This document shows, piece after piece, positions 6,884-15,029 of a DNA stretch of 64,000 nucleotides; position 1 is the stretch's first letter; every line of letters begins with the position of its first letter. The stretch is from assembly GCA_017430535.1 (NCBI GenBank), contig JAFRMR010000026.1, positions 124,001 to 188,000 of the forward strand. The letters are read 5' to 3'. The notes below the pieces were generated by a model. That model did no database searches, had not been told where the DNA came from, and saw nothing but the letters and a program-made list of their open reading frames with translations. The translations under genes and the position numbers were made by a program. The stretch comes from Clostridia bacterium. Its GTDB lineage: Bacteria; Bacillota; Clostridia; Oscillospirales; Acutalibacteraceae.

Positions 6884-8287
6884 ATGAAAAACATCGGTAA
6901 AAGATCTCTTTCCGCCGTGCTTGCACTGCTGATGATCTGCTCCTGCTTCGTTATCGGCGTATATGCGACTGAATGTCCTGTAAATGTTGCCGAAACCGTT
7001 ACTTACGCTTATCCCGAAACCGGCGGAGCAACTGCAACTTTTGCAAAGCCCGATGGATATACAATTGAGTTCAAATCAATTTCTCCCACCGATGCTACCG
7101 GTCCTATGAAACTTGAGGACGGTACCACCATGTATATGATTAAAGCCGGAACTCAGTATACCGTCACAGCCGATATTACTGTTGGTAGCGACAAGTATGA
7201 GAACGAAAAAATTGTCATCAAGGCTAAATTAAAAAGAGATAAGCCCGCCAGTATTACTGCAACGGCAACCAAGGATTCTATTATTGTCAATAAAATCAAC
7301 GGCAATGACATATCAAAAGTCAAGGATGTTGAACTGCGTCTTCTTGATGAAAATGATACTGTTGTTTCCGGTTACGACTGGAAAGAAGGTCAGTCCGAGT
7401 TCAAAAAACTCAAGTCCGGCACCAAGTATACAATAAATGCCAGATTCAAAGAGACCGATACCTATGCTCCTACCGAGGCGGCTTTCCTTACAAAGACTAC
7501 CCTCAAAGCATATTCCGGCTCAGTTCCCGCAGTTGCGTTTACATCCGTAAGCAAAAACTCCATAACTTTCAAGAAGGTCAATAACGCAGTTTATTCTCTT
7601 GACGGCGGCAAATCCTGGCAGACTTCAAATGTATTCAGCAACCTTAAAGCCGATACAGTTTATCAGGCAACCCAGAAAATAGTCGATCCCAACGGCGCTG
7701 TTGAAGATTCCAAAACCGCTTCCGTTGTAGCTATAAGGACCAACGCTGCCGATACTTTCAATGCTACTGTTGCGGATGCAAAAGTTGACGGAATCAAGTC
7801 CGGCGGCACCGTGAGCACAACTTCCGCTTTCAAATTTAAAATTTATGAGGTTAAGCGCACTACCGGTAAAACTCAATGGGGCGATACAAAGCTTATTCCT
7901 TACGCGGTAAAGACCACCAATGTAAAGTCAAAGAATTCCACCGGCGGCAAAATTTATAAAGAAAAAGACAAGAACGGCAAAGAAAACAGCTACTGGACCG
8001 GAGAGATTCAGCCTTCCGAAACCGGCTCAACCAATGTTGTGATTACTTATGTCAAGTATGAGTATCAGGGCAAGGATTCCTCAGGCAAAAATGAAGTCTG
8101 GAAAGTTGTCAAGAATGATAAGGGTGAAATTGTTACATTTGATAAGACCATCAATGTAAATGCTTCCAGCACACCTCTTTCCCTTCTCAACTTCCTCAAT
8201 GTGTTCACAAATACTCTTCCCAGGCTTCTGACTCAGTTTATTGAAATCCTCAGAAAGTACGGCATTTCAATCCTTCTTGCAATCTGA
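6884..8287 (+). CDS. Large secreted beta-sandwich protein, unknown function
   Basis: 467 residues. A clear signal peptide (MKNIGKRSL plus a hydrophobic stretch ending near GVYATE) is followed by a Thr/Lys/Ser-rich region. Several beta-sandwich-like repeats are suggested by recurring LKSGTKYTINARF / LKADTVYQATQKI / IKAGTQYTVTADI segments with about 100-residue spacing, as in fibronectin III or Ig-like modules. The C-terminal 34 residues are hydrophobic/amphipathic (FLNVFTNTLPRLLTQFIEIL) and may anchor the protein. No catalytic motif or LPXTG is seen. CGGAGG precedes the ATG. It likely has a cell-surface structural or adhesive role; function unknown. Confidence 0.8.
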   Translation: MKNIGKRSLSAVLALLMICSCFVIGVYATECPVNVAETVTYAYPETGGATATFAKPDGYTIEFKSISPTDATGPMKLEDGTTMYMIKAGTQYTVTADITVGSDKYENEKIVIKAKLKRDKPASITATATKDSIIVNKINGNDISKVKDVELRLLDENDTVVSGYDWKEGQSEFKKLKSGTKYTINARFKETDTYAPTEAAFLTKTTLKAYSGSVPAVAFTSVSKNSITFKKVNNAVYSLDGGKSWQTSNVFSNLKADTVYQATQKIVDPNGAVEDSKTASVVAIRTNAADTFNATVADAKVDGIKSGGTVSTTSAFKFKIYEVKRTTGKTQWGDTKLIPYAVKTTNVKSKNSTGGKIYKEKDKNGKENSYWTGEIQPSETGSTNVVITYVKYEYQGKDSSGKNEVWKVVKNDKGEIVTFDKTINVNASSTPLSLLNFLNVFTNTLPRLLTQFIEILRKYGISILLAI

Positions 8288-8319
8288 GATAATATCTTTA
8301 TAAAAAGTAAAAATAATAC

Positions 8320-8348
8320 TTGAAATTAAGTTCTGCGTGTGTTACAAT
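8320..8348 (+). promoter_or_regulatory. rpsB-tsf promoter nested in the upstream terminator
   Basis: TTGAAA (8320-8325), 17-base spacer, TACAAT (8343-8348). The spacer contains the left arm of the terminator hairpin of the preceding gene, so transcripts that start here do not carry the full hairpin. The resulting leader to the rpsB start is about 110 bases. Confidence 0.7.
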
Positions 8349-8378
8349 GATGCGGCAATTCACACGCAGAGCTTTTTT
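8332..8378 (+). terminator. Terminator of the secreted-protein gene
   Basis: Stem TCTGCGTGTG (8332-8341) / CACACGCAGA (8361-8370), ten perfect pairs with a 19-base loop, followed by GC and seven T. It overlaps the rpsB promoter. Confidence 0.75.
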
Positions 8379-8467
8379 TATCGCCTGTGCGGAGGGATCC
8401 GTGGCGGTATCAGGTTTTGCGGCGGTTGTATCTGACAAGATGCAAAATTAACAAAGGAGGAAAAATC

Positions 8468-9217
8468 ATGTCAGTAGTATCAATGAAGCAATTACTCGAA
8501 GCAGGTGTTCATTTCGGGCACCAGACCAGAAGATGGAACCCCAAAATGGCGGAGTACATTTTCACGGAAAGAAACGGCATCTACATTATCGACCTGCAGA
8601 AGACCGTTAAAAAGCTTGAAGAAGCTTATCTTTTCATCCGTGAAATCGCTGCAGACGGCGGCGAAGTTCTTTTCGTCGGCACCAAAAAGCAGGCTCAGGA
8701 TTCCATCAAGGAAGAAGCAATCCGCTGCGGTATGCCTTTTGTAAACGCACGCTGGCTCGGCGGTATGCTCACCAACTTCACCACCATTAAAAAGAGAGTT
8801 GCCCGTCTCGGCCAGCTCAAAGCAATGGAAGAGGACGGCACTTTTGACCGCCTTCCCAAGAAGGAAGTTACCCAGCTTTCACTTGAAATCGAAAAGCTTG
8901 AAAAGTTCCTCGGCGGCATCACCGCTATGAAGAAGCAGCCCGCCGCCATGTTCATAGTTGACCCCCGCAAAGAGAAGATTGCAGTTCTTGAAGCAAAGAA
9001 GCTCGGCATCCCCATCGTTGCTATAGTAGATACCAACTGCGATCCCGATGAAGTAGATTATGTTATCCCCGGTAATGACGATGCTATCCGTGCCGTTAAG
9101 CTTATAGCCGGCGCAATGGCAGATGCAGTTATAGAGGGCAGGCAGGGCGAGCAGAGCGCTCCCGCAGCCGCAGAAGAAGCCCCCGCAGAAGCAGCCGAAG
9201 AGGCAGAGGAGGAATAA
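8468..9217 (+). CDS. rpsB: 30S ribosomal protein S2
   Basis: 249 residues. The family signatures are present: [19 protein letters not shown] at the N-terminus, [12 protein letters not shown] near 95, and the C-terminal [21 protein letters not shown] block. S2 joins the small subunit late in assembly. The start is ATG 8468 after AAAGGAGG (8454-8461); an upstream in-frame extension to 8387 has no site. The last 24 residues form an Ala/Glu-rich acidic tail, common in Clostridia. It is followed after three bases by tsf, the usual rpsB-tsf operon. Confidence 0.98.
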   Translation: MSVVSMKQLLEAGVHFGHQTRRWNPKMAEYIFTERNGIYIIDLQKTVKKLEEAYLFIREIAADGGEVLFVGTKKQAQDSIKEEAIRCGMPFVNARWLGGMLTNFTTIKKRVARLGQLKAMEEDGTFDRLPKKEVTQLSLEIEKLEKFLGGITAMKKQPAAMFIVDPRKEKIAVLEAKKLGIPIVAIVDTNCDPDEVDYVIPGNDDAIRAVKLIAGAMADAVIEGRQGEQSAPAAAEEAPAEAAEEAEEE

Positions 9218-9220
9218 TAT

Positions 9221-10312
9221 ATGGCATTCACAGCTAAAGACGTAGCAGCTCTCAGAGAGAGAACCAACGTCGGTATGATGGACTGCAAAAAAGCTCTCCA
9301 GGAAGCTGACGGCGATATGGACAAGGCCGTTGAAATTCTCCGCGAAAAAGGTCTTGCCTCCGCAGCCAAAAAGGCCGGCCGAATTGCGGCTGAAGGCACT
9401 ATCGGCGTTTATACCGATGCAAACGCATCCGCACTGGTTGAGCTTAACTGCGAAACCGACTTTGTAGGCAACAACCCCGATTTCAAAGCCCTTGCAAATC
9501 AGATTGCAAAGACCGTAGTAGAAAAGAGACCTGCAGATCTTGACGCTCTCAACGCAGCAATCATTGCCGACGGCACTGTTTCCGTTGCAGATGCTATTCA
9601 GGAGCTCTTCCTCAAGATCCGTGAGAACCTCAAGCTCCGCCGTTTCGCTCTTGTAGACGGCACATCCGTTTCCTATATCCACGGCGGCGGCTCCGTAGGC
9701 GTTCTTGTATCTTTTGATACCGATGCCACAGATAATGCCGATTTCATCGCCATGGGCAAGAATATCGCAATGCAGGTTGCAGCTATGAGCCCCGAATATC
9801 TCAAAGAAGAAGATATTTCTGCAGCAGAGCTTGAAAATATGAAGAAGATCACCGTTGAAAGCGCTCTCAACAAGCCCGAATCTCTTCCCAAGCCCATTCT
9901 TATGAGCGTTGTTGCCAAGACCATTGAGGCAGGCAAATGGGATCAGAAAGATATCGACGCTTATGAAGAGCAGAAGAAGAGCCAGTATCTCTTCAACTTC
10001 CTCTCAAAGGAAGCTGTTGCAGCTCTTGCCGAAACAGCAGTTGCAGGTAAAGATGAATATACTGCAAATCCGATTTTCGGTAAGGTTGTTGACGGCAGAA
10101 TCAACAAGCAGCTCAAAGAGATCTGCCTGCTTGATCAGCCCTTCGTACGCACCGATATATTCGACGGCACCGTAGGCGGCTACATTGCCAATGTTGCCAA
10201 AGCACTCGGCACCGATATCAAAATCACCGGCTTCACCCGCTTCGCAAAAGGCGAAGGCATTGAAAAGAAGTCCGATGACTTTGCAGCCGAAGTTGCCAGC
10301 ATGGTTAAATAA
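9221..10312 (+). CDS. tsf: Translation elongation factor Ts
   Basis: 363 residues. EF-Ts recycles GDP from EF-Tu. The N-terminal UBA-like domain carries RERTNVGMMDCKKAL; the core has the LNCETDFVGNN motif near residue 75 that contacts EF-Tu, and the C-terminal LLDQPFVRTD motif is present. The protein is longer than the 283 residues of Escherichia coli; the additional length lies mostly around residues 225-290, between PKPILMSVVAKTIEAG and VDGRINKQLKE. The ribosome site GAGGAGG is inside the end of rpsB. A terminator follows. Confidence 0.97.
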   Translation: MAFTAKDVAALRERTNVGMMDCKKALQEADGDMDKAVEILREKGLASAAKKAGRIAAEGTIGVYTDANASALVELNCETDFVGNNPDFKALANQIAKTVVEKRPADLDALNAAIIADGTVSVADAIQELFLKIRENLKLRRFALVDGTSVSYIHGGGSVGVLVSFDTDATDNADFIAMGKNIAMQVAAMSPEYLKEEDISAAELENMKKITVESALNKPESLPKPILMSVVAKTIEAGKWDQKDIDAYEEQKKSQYLFNFLSKEAVAALAETAVAGKDEYTANPIFGKVVDGRINKQLKEICLLDQPFVRTDIFDGTVGGYIANVAKALGTDIKITGFTRFAKGEGIEKKSDDFAAEVASMVK

Positions 10313-10330
10313 TTTTATACAATGTATATT

Positions 10331-10365
10331 AAAACCCGTATTGCTCAGCAGTACGGGTTTTGCTT
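10331..10365 (+). terminator. rpsB-tsf terminator
   Basis: Stem AAAACCCGTA (10331-10340) / TACGGGTTTT (10352-10361), 11-base loop, T-rich right arm, 19 bases after the tsf stop. Confidence 0.85.
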
Positions 10366-10375
10366 ATTTGTTTTG

Positions 10376-10404
10376 TTGACAAACACATTTAAAAGATATA
10401 TAAT
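10376..10404 (+). promoter_or_regulatory. Consensus sigma-A promoter of tRNA-Ala
   Basis: TTGACA (10376-10381), exact 17-base spacer, TATAAT (10399-10404). Both hexamers match the consensus fully, and the tRNA begins 13 bases downstream, as expected for a strong stable-RNA promoter. Confidence 0.9.
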
Positions 10405-10416
10405 AGCAAAGCACTT

Positions 10417-10493
10417 GGGCCTGTAGCTCAGTTTGGGAGAGCGTTCGGTTCGCATCCGAGAGGTCGAGGGTTCGAGCCCCTTCAGGTCCACCA
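10417..10493 (+). tRNA. tRNA-Ala (anticodon CGC)
   Basis: 77 bases with encoded CCA. The acceptor stem GGGCCTG pairs with CAGGTCC and has the G3-U70 pair that marks alanine tRNAs. D arm GCTC/GAGC, anticodon stem TTCGG/CCGAG with loop TTCGCAT (anticodon CGC, codon GCG), variable loop AGGTC, T arm GAGGG TTCGAGC CCCTT. It has its own promoter and terminator and stands at the left border of the accessory region. Confidence 0.95.
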
Positions 10494-10495
10494 TC

Positions 10496-10549
10496 ACTGC
10501 ACACCTGTTTTGATACAATGCGTATCATCAAGGGTGTGCAGTTTTCTTT
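10496..10549 (+). terminator. Terminator after tRNA-Ala
   Basis: Outer stem ACTGCACACC (10496-10505) / GGTGTGCAGT (10533-10542), inner stem TGATAC/GTATCA, followed by TTTCTTTT. Confidence 0.85.
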
Positions 10550-10559
10550 TGCCAAAAGC

Positions 10560-10801
10560 CTTGATATAAGGGCGTTATAGTCCAGAAACTTGTAACAGCC
10601 GATACCGTAAAATATTTTTCCGTCCGTTGCAAGTCCCTGACAGAAGCTAACCCCGTCTGCATATGTATACTCGAGCGTATTGGCAATTTCCATATTTCCG
10701 GAACGTATATAAGGATCGCCGGACAGCGAACCTCCTATCTATGCAATCAGCACAAACCATAATGTCAGACTTCGGCGAATGAATGAGGTGATTTTTACCA
10801 T
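10560..10801 (-). pseudogene. Broken N-terminal fragment of a secreted protein
   Basis: On the minus strand an ATG at 10801 opens a signal-peptide-like segment (MVKITSFIRRSLTLWFVLIA) that ends at a TAG, after which the same frame continues as IGGSLSGDPYIRSGNMEIAN, then TYADGVSFCQGLATDGKIFY and GCYKFLDYNA. The second part reads like the first blade of an extracellular beta-propeller-type protein. The frame then loses sense close to the tRNA-Ala terminator. So the gene has an in-frame stop and has lost its 3' part. The parent family is not identified. Confidence 0.6.
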
Positions 10802-10829
10802 AGAATTGTATCCTTTTTTTGTTTGATTT

Positions 10830-12020
10830 TCAGTTATCGAAGACAAAATAATTTGTCTTCCAGATTGAGGCGCAGATATCTTCGGTCATAAAATCTCCCA
10901 TTATCCAGCCGTAATACCGCCCTTTAATCAGGTTGCTGTCAGAATAAAGATTATCGTTTACCTTGCTTGAAATTTCATAAGGGGTTTGTCTTAATATGGC
11001 GCTTGAATTTGTTTTAATTACATTTGCATAAGCTAAATGTTTTTCAGGATCTTTGCTCAAATCGGTTGAAAAATCTTTAATAAAGCTTTCAATGTATCTC
11101 GTTTTTTTGCGTGCCGTTACACTCCAGTGATTTTCATAATTGAACGTCATTCCCATAAAATCGGTTTGCCCGGCTGTGTTTTTTGCGTCCAGCATATCTC
11201 CTGCCTGAAGCTCCTCATAAAAAGGCGTCATGAGAATGATTTTTCCTCTGACTTCCGAAAGTGCAGGCATTTTTGAATAGATGCCATTGTTGTTTTCAGT
11301 ATAAAGAAATTCCTTTTGTGTTGAATGGTTTATTTCTGTTTTCAACTTTTGTATCTGTTCATTGAAAAGCTTTAAAAACTCACCTGTATCACCGTTTTCT
11401 TTTTTTGCAGTAATAATAACGGTTTCACTCGGATTCTCTGTCAAAAAATCCTTCACCTGAGCCAGAGCGCTTTCACAAGTTATTGCAACGGTACATTCTT
11501 CATCTTCATAAGTGTAAAACTCCGTATCCAAGCTTAAAAACGGATAATTAAAACGTTCAAGCAAAAGAAGTATCGGGTTAATATAACTCAGGATTTTCAC
11601 CGCTTTGTTCACAGGCGCCGCTTTTTCATTGTTTCCATGGCAGAGAAGAAGCTTTCCCTGCTTCGCCGAAAATCGCAAATCCAAATATCTTACGCCTGCG
11701 TCAAGCTGCTGCGGCAGGGTAAGCGACTGTGTTTTTGCATATTTACCCGAATTGAAAACAGGGATACCGAAAAATTTTACATAATTGTCTGTTGAATTTT
11801 TGCTGTTTGCCGTTGTGCTGTCGTGCGTACCCGGAAGATTTATTTCATAAATATATCTGTTGTCCGGAATGCCTGACATCCAGTTTTTGCCGTTCAGGCT
11901 TTCACTTATGACATCGCTGCTGCCGTTAGCTTTTGCATAAACTGCGCCAAAGGGGAAAACGCTCATAAGAAAAACTGCGATAATCCCGACACACAATGTT
12001 CTTTTTAAAAACTTTTTCAA
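10830..12020 (-). CDS. Secreted phosphatidylinositol-specific phospholipase C-like protein
   Basis: About 396 residues. Signal peptide (KKFLKRTLCVGIIAVFLMSV... ending near VYAKA). The PI-PLC X domain follows: INLPGTHDSTT with the first catalytic His, LDAGVRYLDLRF, and LLLCHGN with the second catalytic His; FLSLDTEFY and SETVIITAKKEN blocks match the barrel. Bacterial enzymes of this family cleave phosphatidylinositol or GPI anchors to a cyclic phosphate. Start: TTG 12020 after a GGGGG site; upstream, a 7-codon ORF beginning at an ATG with a good GGAGG site ends in TGA overlapping this TTG, so coupled initiation is possible. It lies in the accessory zone. Confidence 0.85.
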   Translation of the reverse strand: MKKFLKRTLCVGIIAVFLMSVFPFGAVYAKANGSSDVISESLNGKNWMSGIPDNRYIYEINLPGTHDSTTANSKNSTDNYVKFFGIPVFNSGKYAKTQSLTLPQQLDAGVRYLDLRFSAKQGKLLLCHGNNEKAAPVNKAVKILSYINPILLLLERFNYPFLSLDTEFYTYEDEECTVAITCESALAQVKDFLTENPSETVIITAKKENGDTGEFLKLFNEQIQKLKTEINHSTQKEFLYTENNNGIYSKMPALSEVRGKIILMTPFYEELQAGDMLDAKNTAGQTDFMGMTFNYENHWSVTARKKTRYIESFIKDFSTDLSKDPEKHLAYANVIKTNSSAILRQTPYEISSKVNDNLYSDSNLIKGRYYGWIMGDFMTEDICASIWKTNYFVFDN

Positions 12021-12073
12021 AGTATCCCCCTTTTCTTCATAATTCATTCCTCCATTTGAGCATATCATATATT

Positions 12074-12145
12074 ACTTTTCAAGATTGTCAATGGCAGTTG
12101 TTACATCTTGTATCCGGATGAGCTAAGCCGATACGTATATAAGTT
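12074..12145 (+). mobile_element. IS1595-family remnant A (right end only)
   Basis: This stretch repeats, with a few changes, the transposase C-terminus and right end of remnant B at 14498-14566. In the + frame it reads LFSRLSMAVVTSCIRMS and stops at TAA, then GCCGATACGTATAT, the inverse of the left end of remnant B (ATATGCGTATCGGCTTAAG). Nothing of the rest of the element remains; the upstream side runs into the PI-PLC gene start region. The 83 bases from here to the CotH stop hold nothing else recognisable. Confidence 0.7.
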
Positions 12146-12227
12146 TATTTAAACAAAGTGCTCAAAACCGCGAATTACAACAGTCATATGGGCGTGTTCT
12201 TTTTCAATTAATGTTTATCTTACTTCC

Positions 12228-13955
12228 TTAGTCAAGCCATTGACTGTCAAGCCACGCTATCCTTCCGTTAATGAAATCGGTTAGATAATCAACATTGGAT
12301 TGGAACGTTTTTCTCTCGCGGAAACCGCTCGGATCTTGCCAAATATAATGTCCCAAAATTCTGAAACGTTGAAAATTAAGCTGCGCAGATACTCTAATCT
12401 CATCTGCTTTGTTTTGTAAGTCGTTGTTTGCAAAATCAAAAATAGCATCACGCTTTTCGGCCCATCTGTCCTTAACTTTTTGATTAAACGCAGGATCCTG
12501 GAACAAACGCACATACCAACCTGCCTTAACGTGGAAGTTCTCCGTTTTTGCTAATTCTCCCATGAAATTGCCGTAAGCTATGTCATTATCCCAAACCGGC
12601 GCCATATGCAGCAATTTATCTTTCGGATTATAATACATATACGTTGAAAGGTCAAAGACACCGTCATGATTCTTAGAAAGCTCCTCCATTATATACCAAT
12701 CAACAAAAGAATCAACGTCTATGTATGACGCATAACCGGTTTCTTCATCTGCAAAGTTGTCGGAATAAATAACGTCTTCTACGCTTTGAATATACGACGC
12801 TATATATTTTACTATATCCAAATTACCATCATTGGGATTATCCAGATCCGGGTCTTTCAAACTGAAAATAATATTTCTTGATGTTGTAAAATTATAAGGC
12901 TCATTCTTAAATCTGTTCAATTCAACAATAAATCCACCGTCATCATAATTAATTACGCCGTCTTTATTTGTATCTTTCAATTCTCCCGAAAGAATATCAG
13001 AAATATCCGGTATATCAATTCTTTTGCTGCCTATTTTTATTGTAGTTGCAATGTTATAGTTGCCATGATACTGACCGTTAAGTATTAGATCTACACAGAC
13101 AAATTCTGTTTTCCACATATTATCACGCGCAAATACAGTTCTTTCAAGTTTCGAAGCAAACCAGTTCCGAAGCAAAGATTTATCTCTGAAATTTGCCAGA
13201 AGCGCCCACGTCTTATTCTTACCCATTCCGAGGACTTTGGTAGAATCTTCAAACTTAAATGTATAAGGTTTTTTGGCAGTAGGCCAAATCCAAGTGCTGT
13301 TGCCTCTGCCTTTAATTCTTATTGTAGTCTTTTCAAGAGAATCATAATTAGTTCCGTTGCTGTCTATTGTAATAGATGCACCTTCCAGCCAGTTATTATG
13401 ATTTGATATAGCTTTTCCATCGGGAGTTTCTATATAGACAACCGGAATGCCTGTATATGATACTTGATACACTCGAGTTTCCACTGCGCTGACCGGTGTT
13501 TTTATTAAGCAATAATAATATCTGATTTCAGGCTTATCAAAATCAGGTGTAGTGTATGAGCTTGAAGTTGCTCCTTCTATAGCTACCGCGTTGTTTTTCT
13601 TAAGGTCACTGCATGAATACCATTGATATGTTGTTTTTGATTCGGTTAATGCTTTATCACTTAATTTCAGCTCAACGCCCTGTCCGCCCGCGCTAAGGTT
13701 AAAATACGGATTATCAGCAGATATTTTACCAATAATATCATCTATACTGAAGATTATTCTGTTATACACAGAAGCCAAAGTATCTTTGATTCTGCTTTCA
13801 ACATTATCCTCCCCTTTTTCTATTTTAATTTCAGAGCCTAAACTGCCGGCAGCCAATTCGGTATTATTAACATCGGCAAATGCCAAAATAGGCCCTGAAA
13901 AAATAACTGCTAAGACGAAAACAAATATGCCAAATAAAAATTTTTTCTTTTTCAC
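12228..13955 (-). CDS. CotH-family kinase-fold protein, secreted
   Basis: About 575 residues. A signal peptide (MKKKKFLFGIFVFVLAVIF...AFAD) precedes an Ig-like/spacer region (residues 80-165, YQWYSCSDLKKNNA) and then the CotH domain: IRIKGRGNSTWIW near 215, KKPYTFKF, LLANFRDKSLLRNW, GGFIVELNR and VWDNDIAYGN near 460. CotH proteins are atypical kinases first known from spore coats; secreted gut versions are frequent. A D-x-N-x-D-G loop (DTNKDGVINYDDG) precedes GGFIVELNR and probably binds calcium. The start is GTG 13955, with GGGAGTG six bases upstream. The gene lies between two IS1595 remnants, only 31 bases from the left end of remnant B. Confidence 0.88.
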   Translation of the reverse strand: MKKKKFLFGIFVFVLAVIFSGPILAFADVNNTELAAGSLGSEIKIEKGEDNVESRIKDTLASVYNRIIFSIDDIIGKISADNPYFNLSAGGQGVELKLSDKALTESKTTYQWYSCSDLKKNNAVAIEGATSSSYTTPDFDKPEIRYYYCLIKTPVSAVETRVYQVSYTGIPVVYIETPDGKAISNHNNWLEGASITIDSNGTNYDSLEKTTIRIKGRGNSTWIWPTAKKPYTFKFEDSTKVLGMGKNKTWALLANFRDKSLLRNWFASKLERTVFARDNMWKTEFVCVDLILNGQYHGNYNIATTIKIGSKRIDIPDISDILSGELKDTNKDGVINYDDGGFIVELNRFKNEPYNFTTSRNIIFSLKDPDLDNPNDGNLDIVKYIASYIQSVEDVIYSDNFADEETGYASYIDVDSFVDWYIMEELSKNHDGVFDLSTYMYYNPKDKLLHMAPVWDNDIAYGNFMGELAKTENFHVKAGWYVRLFQDPAFNQKVKDRWAEKRDAIFDFANNDLQNKADEIRVSAQLNFQRFRILGHYIWQDPSGFRERKTFQSNVDYLTDFINGRIAWLDSQWLD

Positions 13956-13986
13956 AAATAACACTCCCATAAACTATTATTAAAAG

Positions 13987-14566
13987 ATATATGCGTATCG
14001 GCTTAAGCCGGCAAAGCCCCAAATTATATAGATAACAGTCCAAACAAACGGACAGAAAAGGGTGTAGAATAGAAGCATATCAGAGAAACGAGTTGCTTTA
14101 GGTTGACCAAGGCGTTGCAGATCACATTCAAAGAGTTTCGAGAAAGGTTCGCAACAGAGGATACTTGACGGAGTTATCTGTACAGAGAACGATTTCCGCA
14201 AGGATTCATCTGCCCGAAGTGTTGGTGACGGGAGATTTATCCAGTTCGTACACGTCATGTTTGTCAGTGTAAAAGCTGCCGCCGCCAAACATCCGTAGCC
14301 GCAGGAACCGTAATGCATCGCACACGCTTGCCGCTCACAACTTGGTTTTGGGCGATATACCTTTGTGCTACGGATAAACGCGGCATTTCAGCAAAGGCAT
14401 TCTTGCTTGATACCTCTCATGGCAGCTTTGAAAACTATCAACCCTATTTGGATGAATACTGTTTTCGCTTTAATCGCAGGTTTTGTCCTGAACAACTCTT
14501 TTCAAGATTGTCAAGGGCTGTTGCTACTTCTTGTATCCGGCTGAGCTAAATCGATACATATAATAT
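13987..14566 (+). mobile_element. IS1595-family element remnant B, internally deleted
   Basis: Left end ATATGCGTATCGGCTTAAGC (13989-14008) and right end GAGCTAAATCGATACATAT (14543-14561) are imperfect inverted repeats. Inside lies a transposase gene with its middle missing (next entry). Total about 580 bases against roughly 1 kb for an intact element. Remnant A at 12074-12145 is a second copy in the same orientation. Confidence 0.7.
14115..14549 (+). pseudogene. IS1595-family transposase, broken
   Basis: Frame from about 14115 reads QITFKEFRERFATEDT, stop TGA (14166-14168), RSYLYRERFPQGFICPKCW, stop TGA (14226-14228), then CQCKSCRRQTSVAAGT, LPLTTWFWAIYLCATDKRGI, and jumps to the family's C-terminal segment YLDEYCFRFNRR...LFSRLSRAV. 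The N-terminal zinc ribbon (CPKC...CQCKSC) and the TTWFWAIYL block are typical of IS1595 (ISXO2-like DDE) transposases. About 200 central residues, including the DDE catalytic core, are absent. It cannot be functional. Confidence 0.8.
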
Positions 14567-14812
14567 ATTATATTAAGTATCAAGTGATTTTTCAAGCGAT
14601 GCGAACAAAAAATAATGTGTGAAAGTGTAAAGTCGTCAATGCCGGACAGTCCGCGCTGTCAAAGAGCCTGCAAAGCTGCGTCCTTGTCAGACACGGTGAA
14701 GCAAGAGCGTCTTATTACACAAGAAAAGATGCCGAGTGAAAGAAAAAGGCAAGACAGCGGGCGTGAGCAGATACTGCAGATATTGTTTGTTGCCGTAACC
14801 AGAATTTTCCTT

Positions 14813-14842
14813 CCCCGACAGAGCTATTCTGCCGGGGATTTT
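14813..14842 (+). terminator. Terminator-like hairpin, left twin
   Basis: Stem CCCCGACAGA (14813-14822) / TCTGCCGGGG (14828-14837) with a short loop, then ATTTTATG. Arms are identical to those at 15443-15466. One C-A-type mismatch is in the stem. Confidence 0.6.
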
Positions 14843-14866
14843 ATGTTTTTATGAATATTTCTAAAA

Positions 14867-14899
14867 GTAATCGTGTGCGAGATGGGGGTAATCGTGTGC
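14867..14899. repeat. Direct repeat GTAATCGTGTGC x2
   Basis: The 12-mer occurs at 14867-14878 and 14888-14899, a period of 21 bases or two helical turns. The arrangement is like the 19-base-period repeat at 1592-1622 and is reminiscent of transposase-binding repeats at IS21-family ends. Confidence 0.45.
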
Positions 14900-15029
14900 A
14901 ATAAGCGTTTTAACATAATAACGAAACAAAAAGCACTCGTTCTAAAAAAAGTCCGTTTTTTTGGACTAGAAAAGCGTTATACTATTATTAAAGAAAAAGA
15001 GCATTGCTCGTTAAAAGAAAGGAACTAAT

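Larger units (their letters stand above)
14567..15029. other. Gene-poor stretch of the accessory zone
   Basis: No gene can be supported here. A 79-codon frame at 14615-14854 lacks a ribosome site and resembles nothing I know. The stretch does contain a terminator-like hairpin (14813-14842), a 12-base direct repeat (14867-14899) and a small AGTCC...GGACT inverted repeat near 14949-14966 ahead of the next gene. It is probably decayed mobile-element DNA. Confidence 0.5.

Noticed and set aside
10364..10693. Minus-strand open frame running through the tRNA-Ala gene
   Set aside because: Its central part (GGPEGARTLDLSDAN) is the known false translation of the antisense of a tRNA. Only the part above about 10560 belongs to a real, broken gene.
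14615..14854. 79-codon plus-strand frame
   Set aside because: No ribosome-binding site, atypical composition and its end runs into a terminator hairpin; it looks like a chance frame in mobile-element debris.
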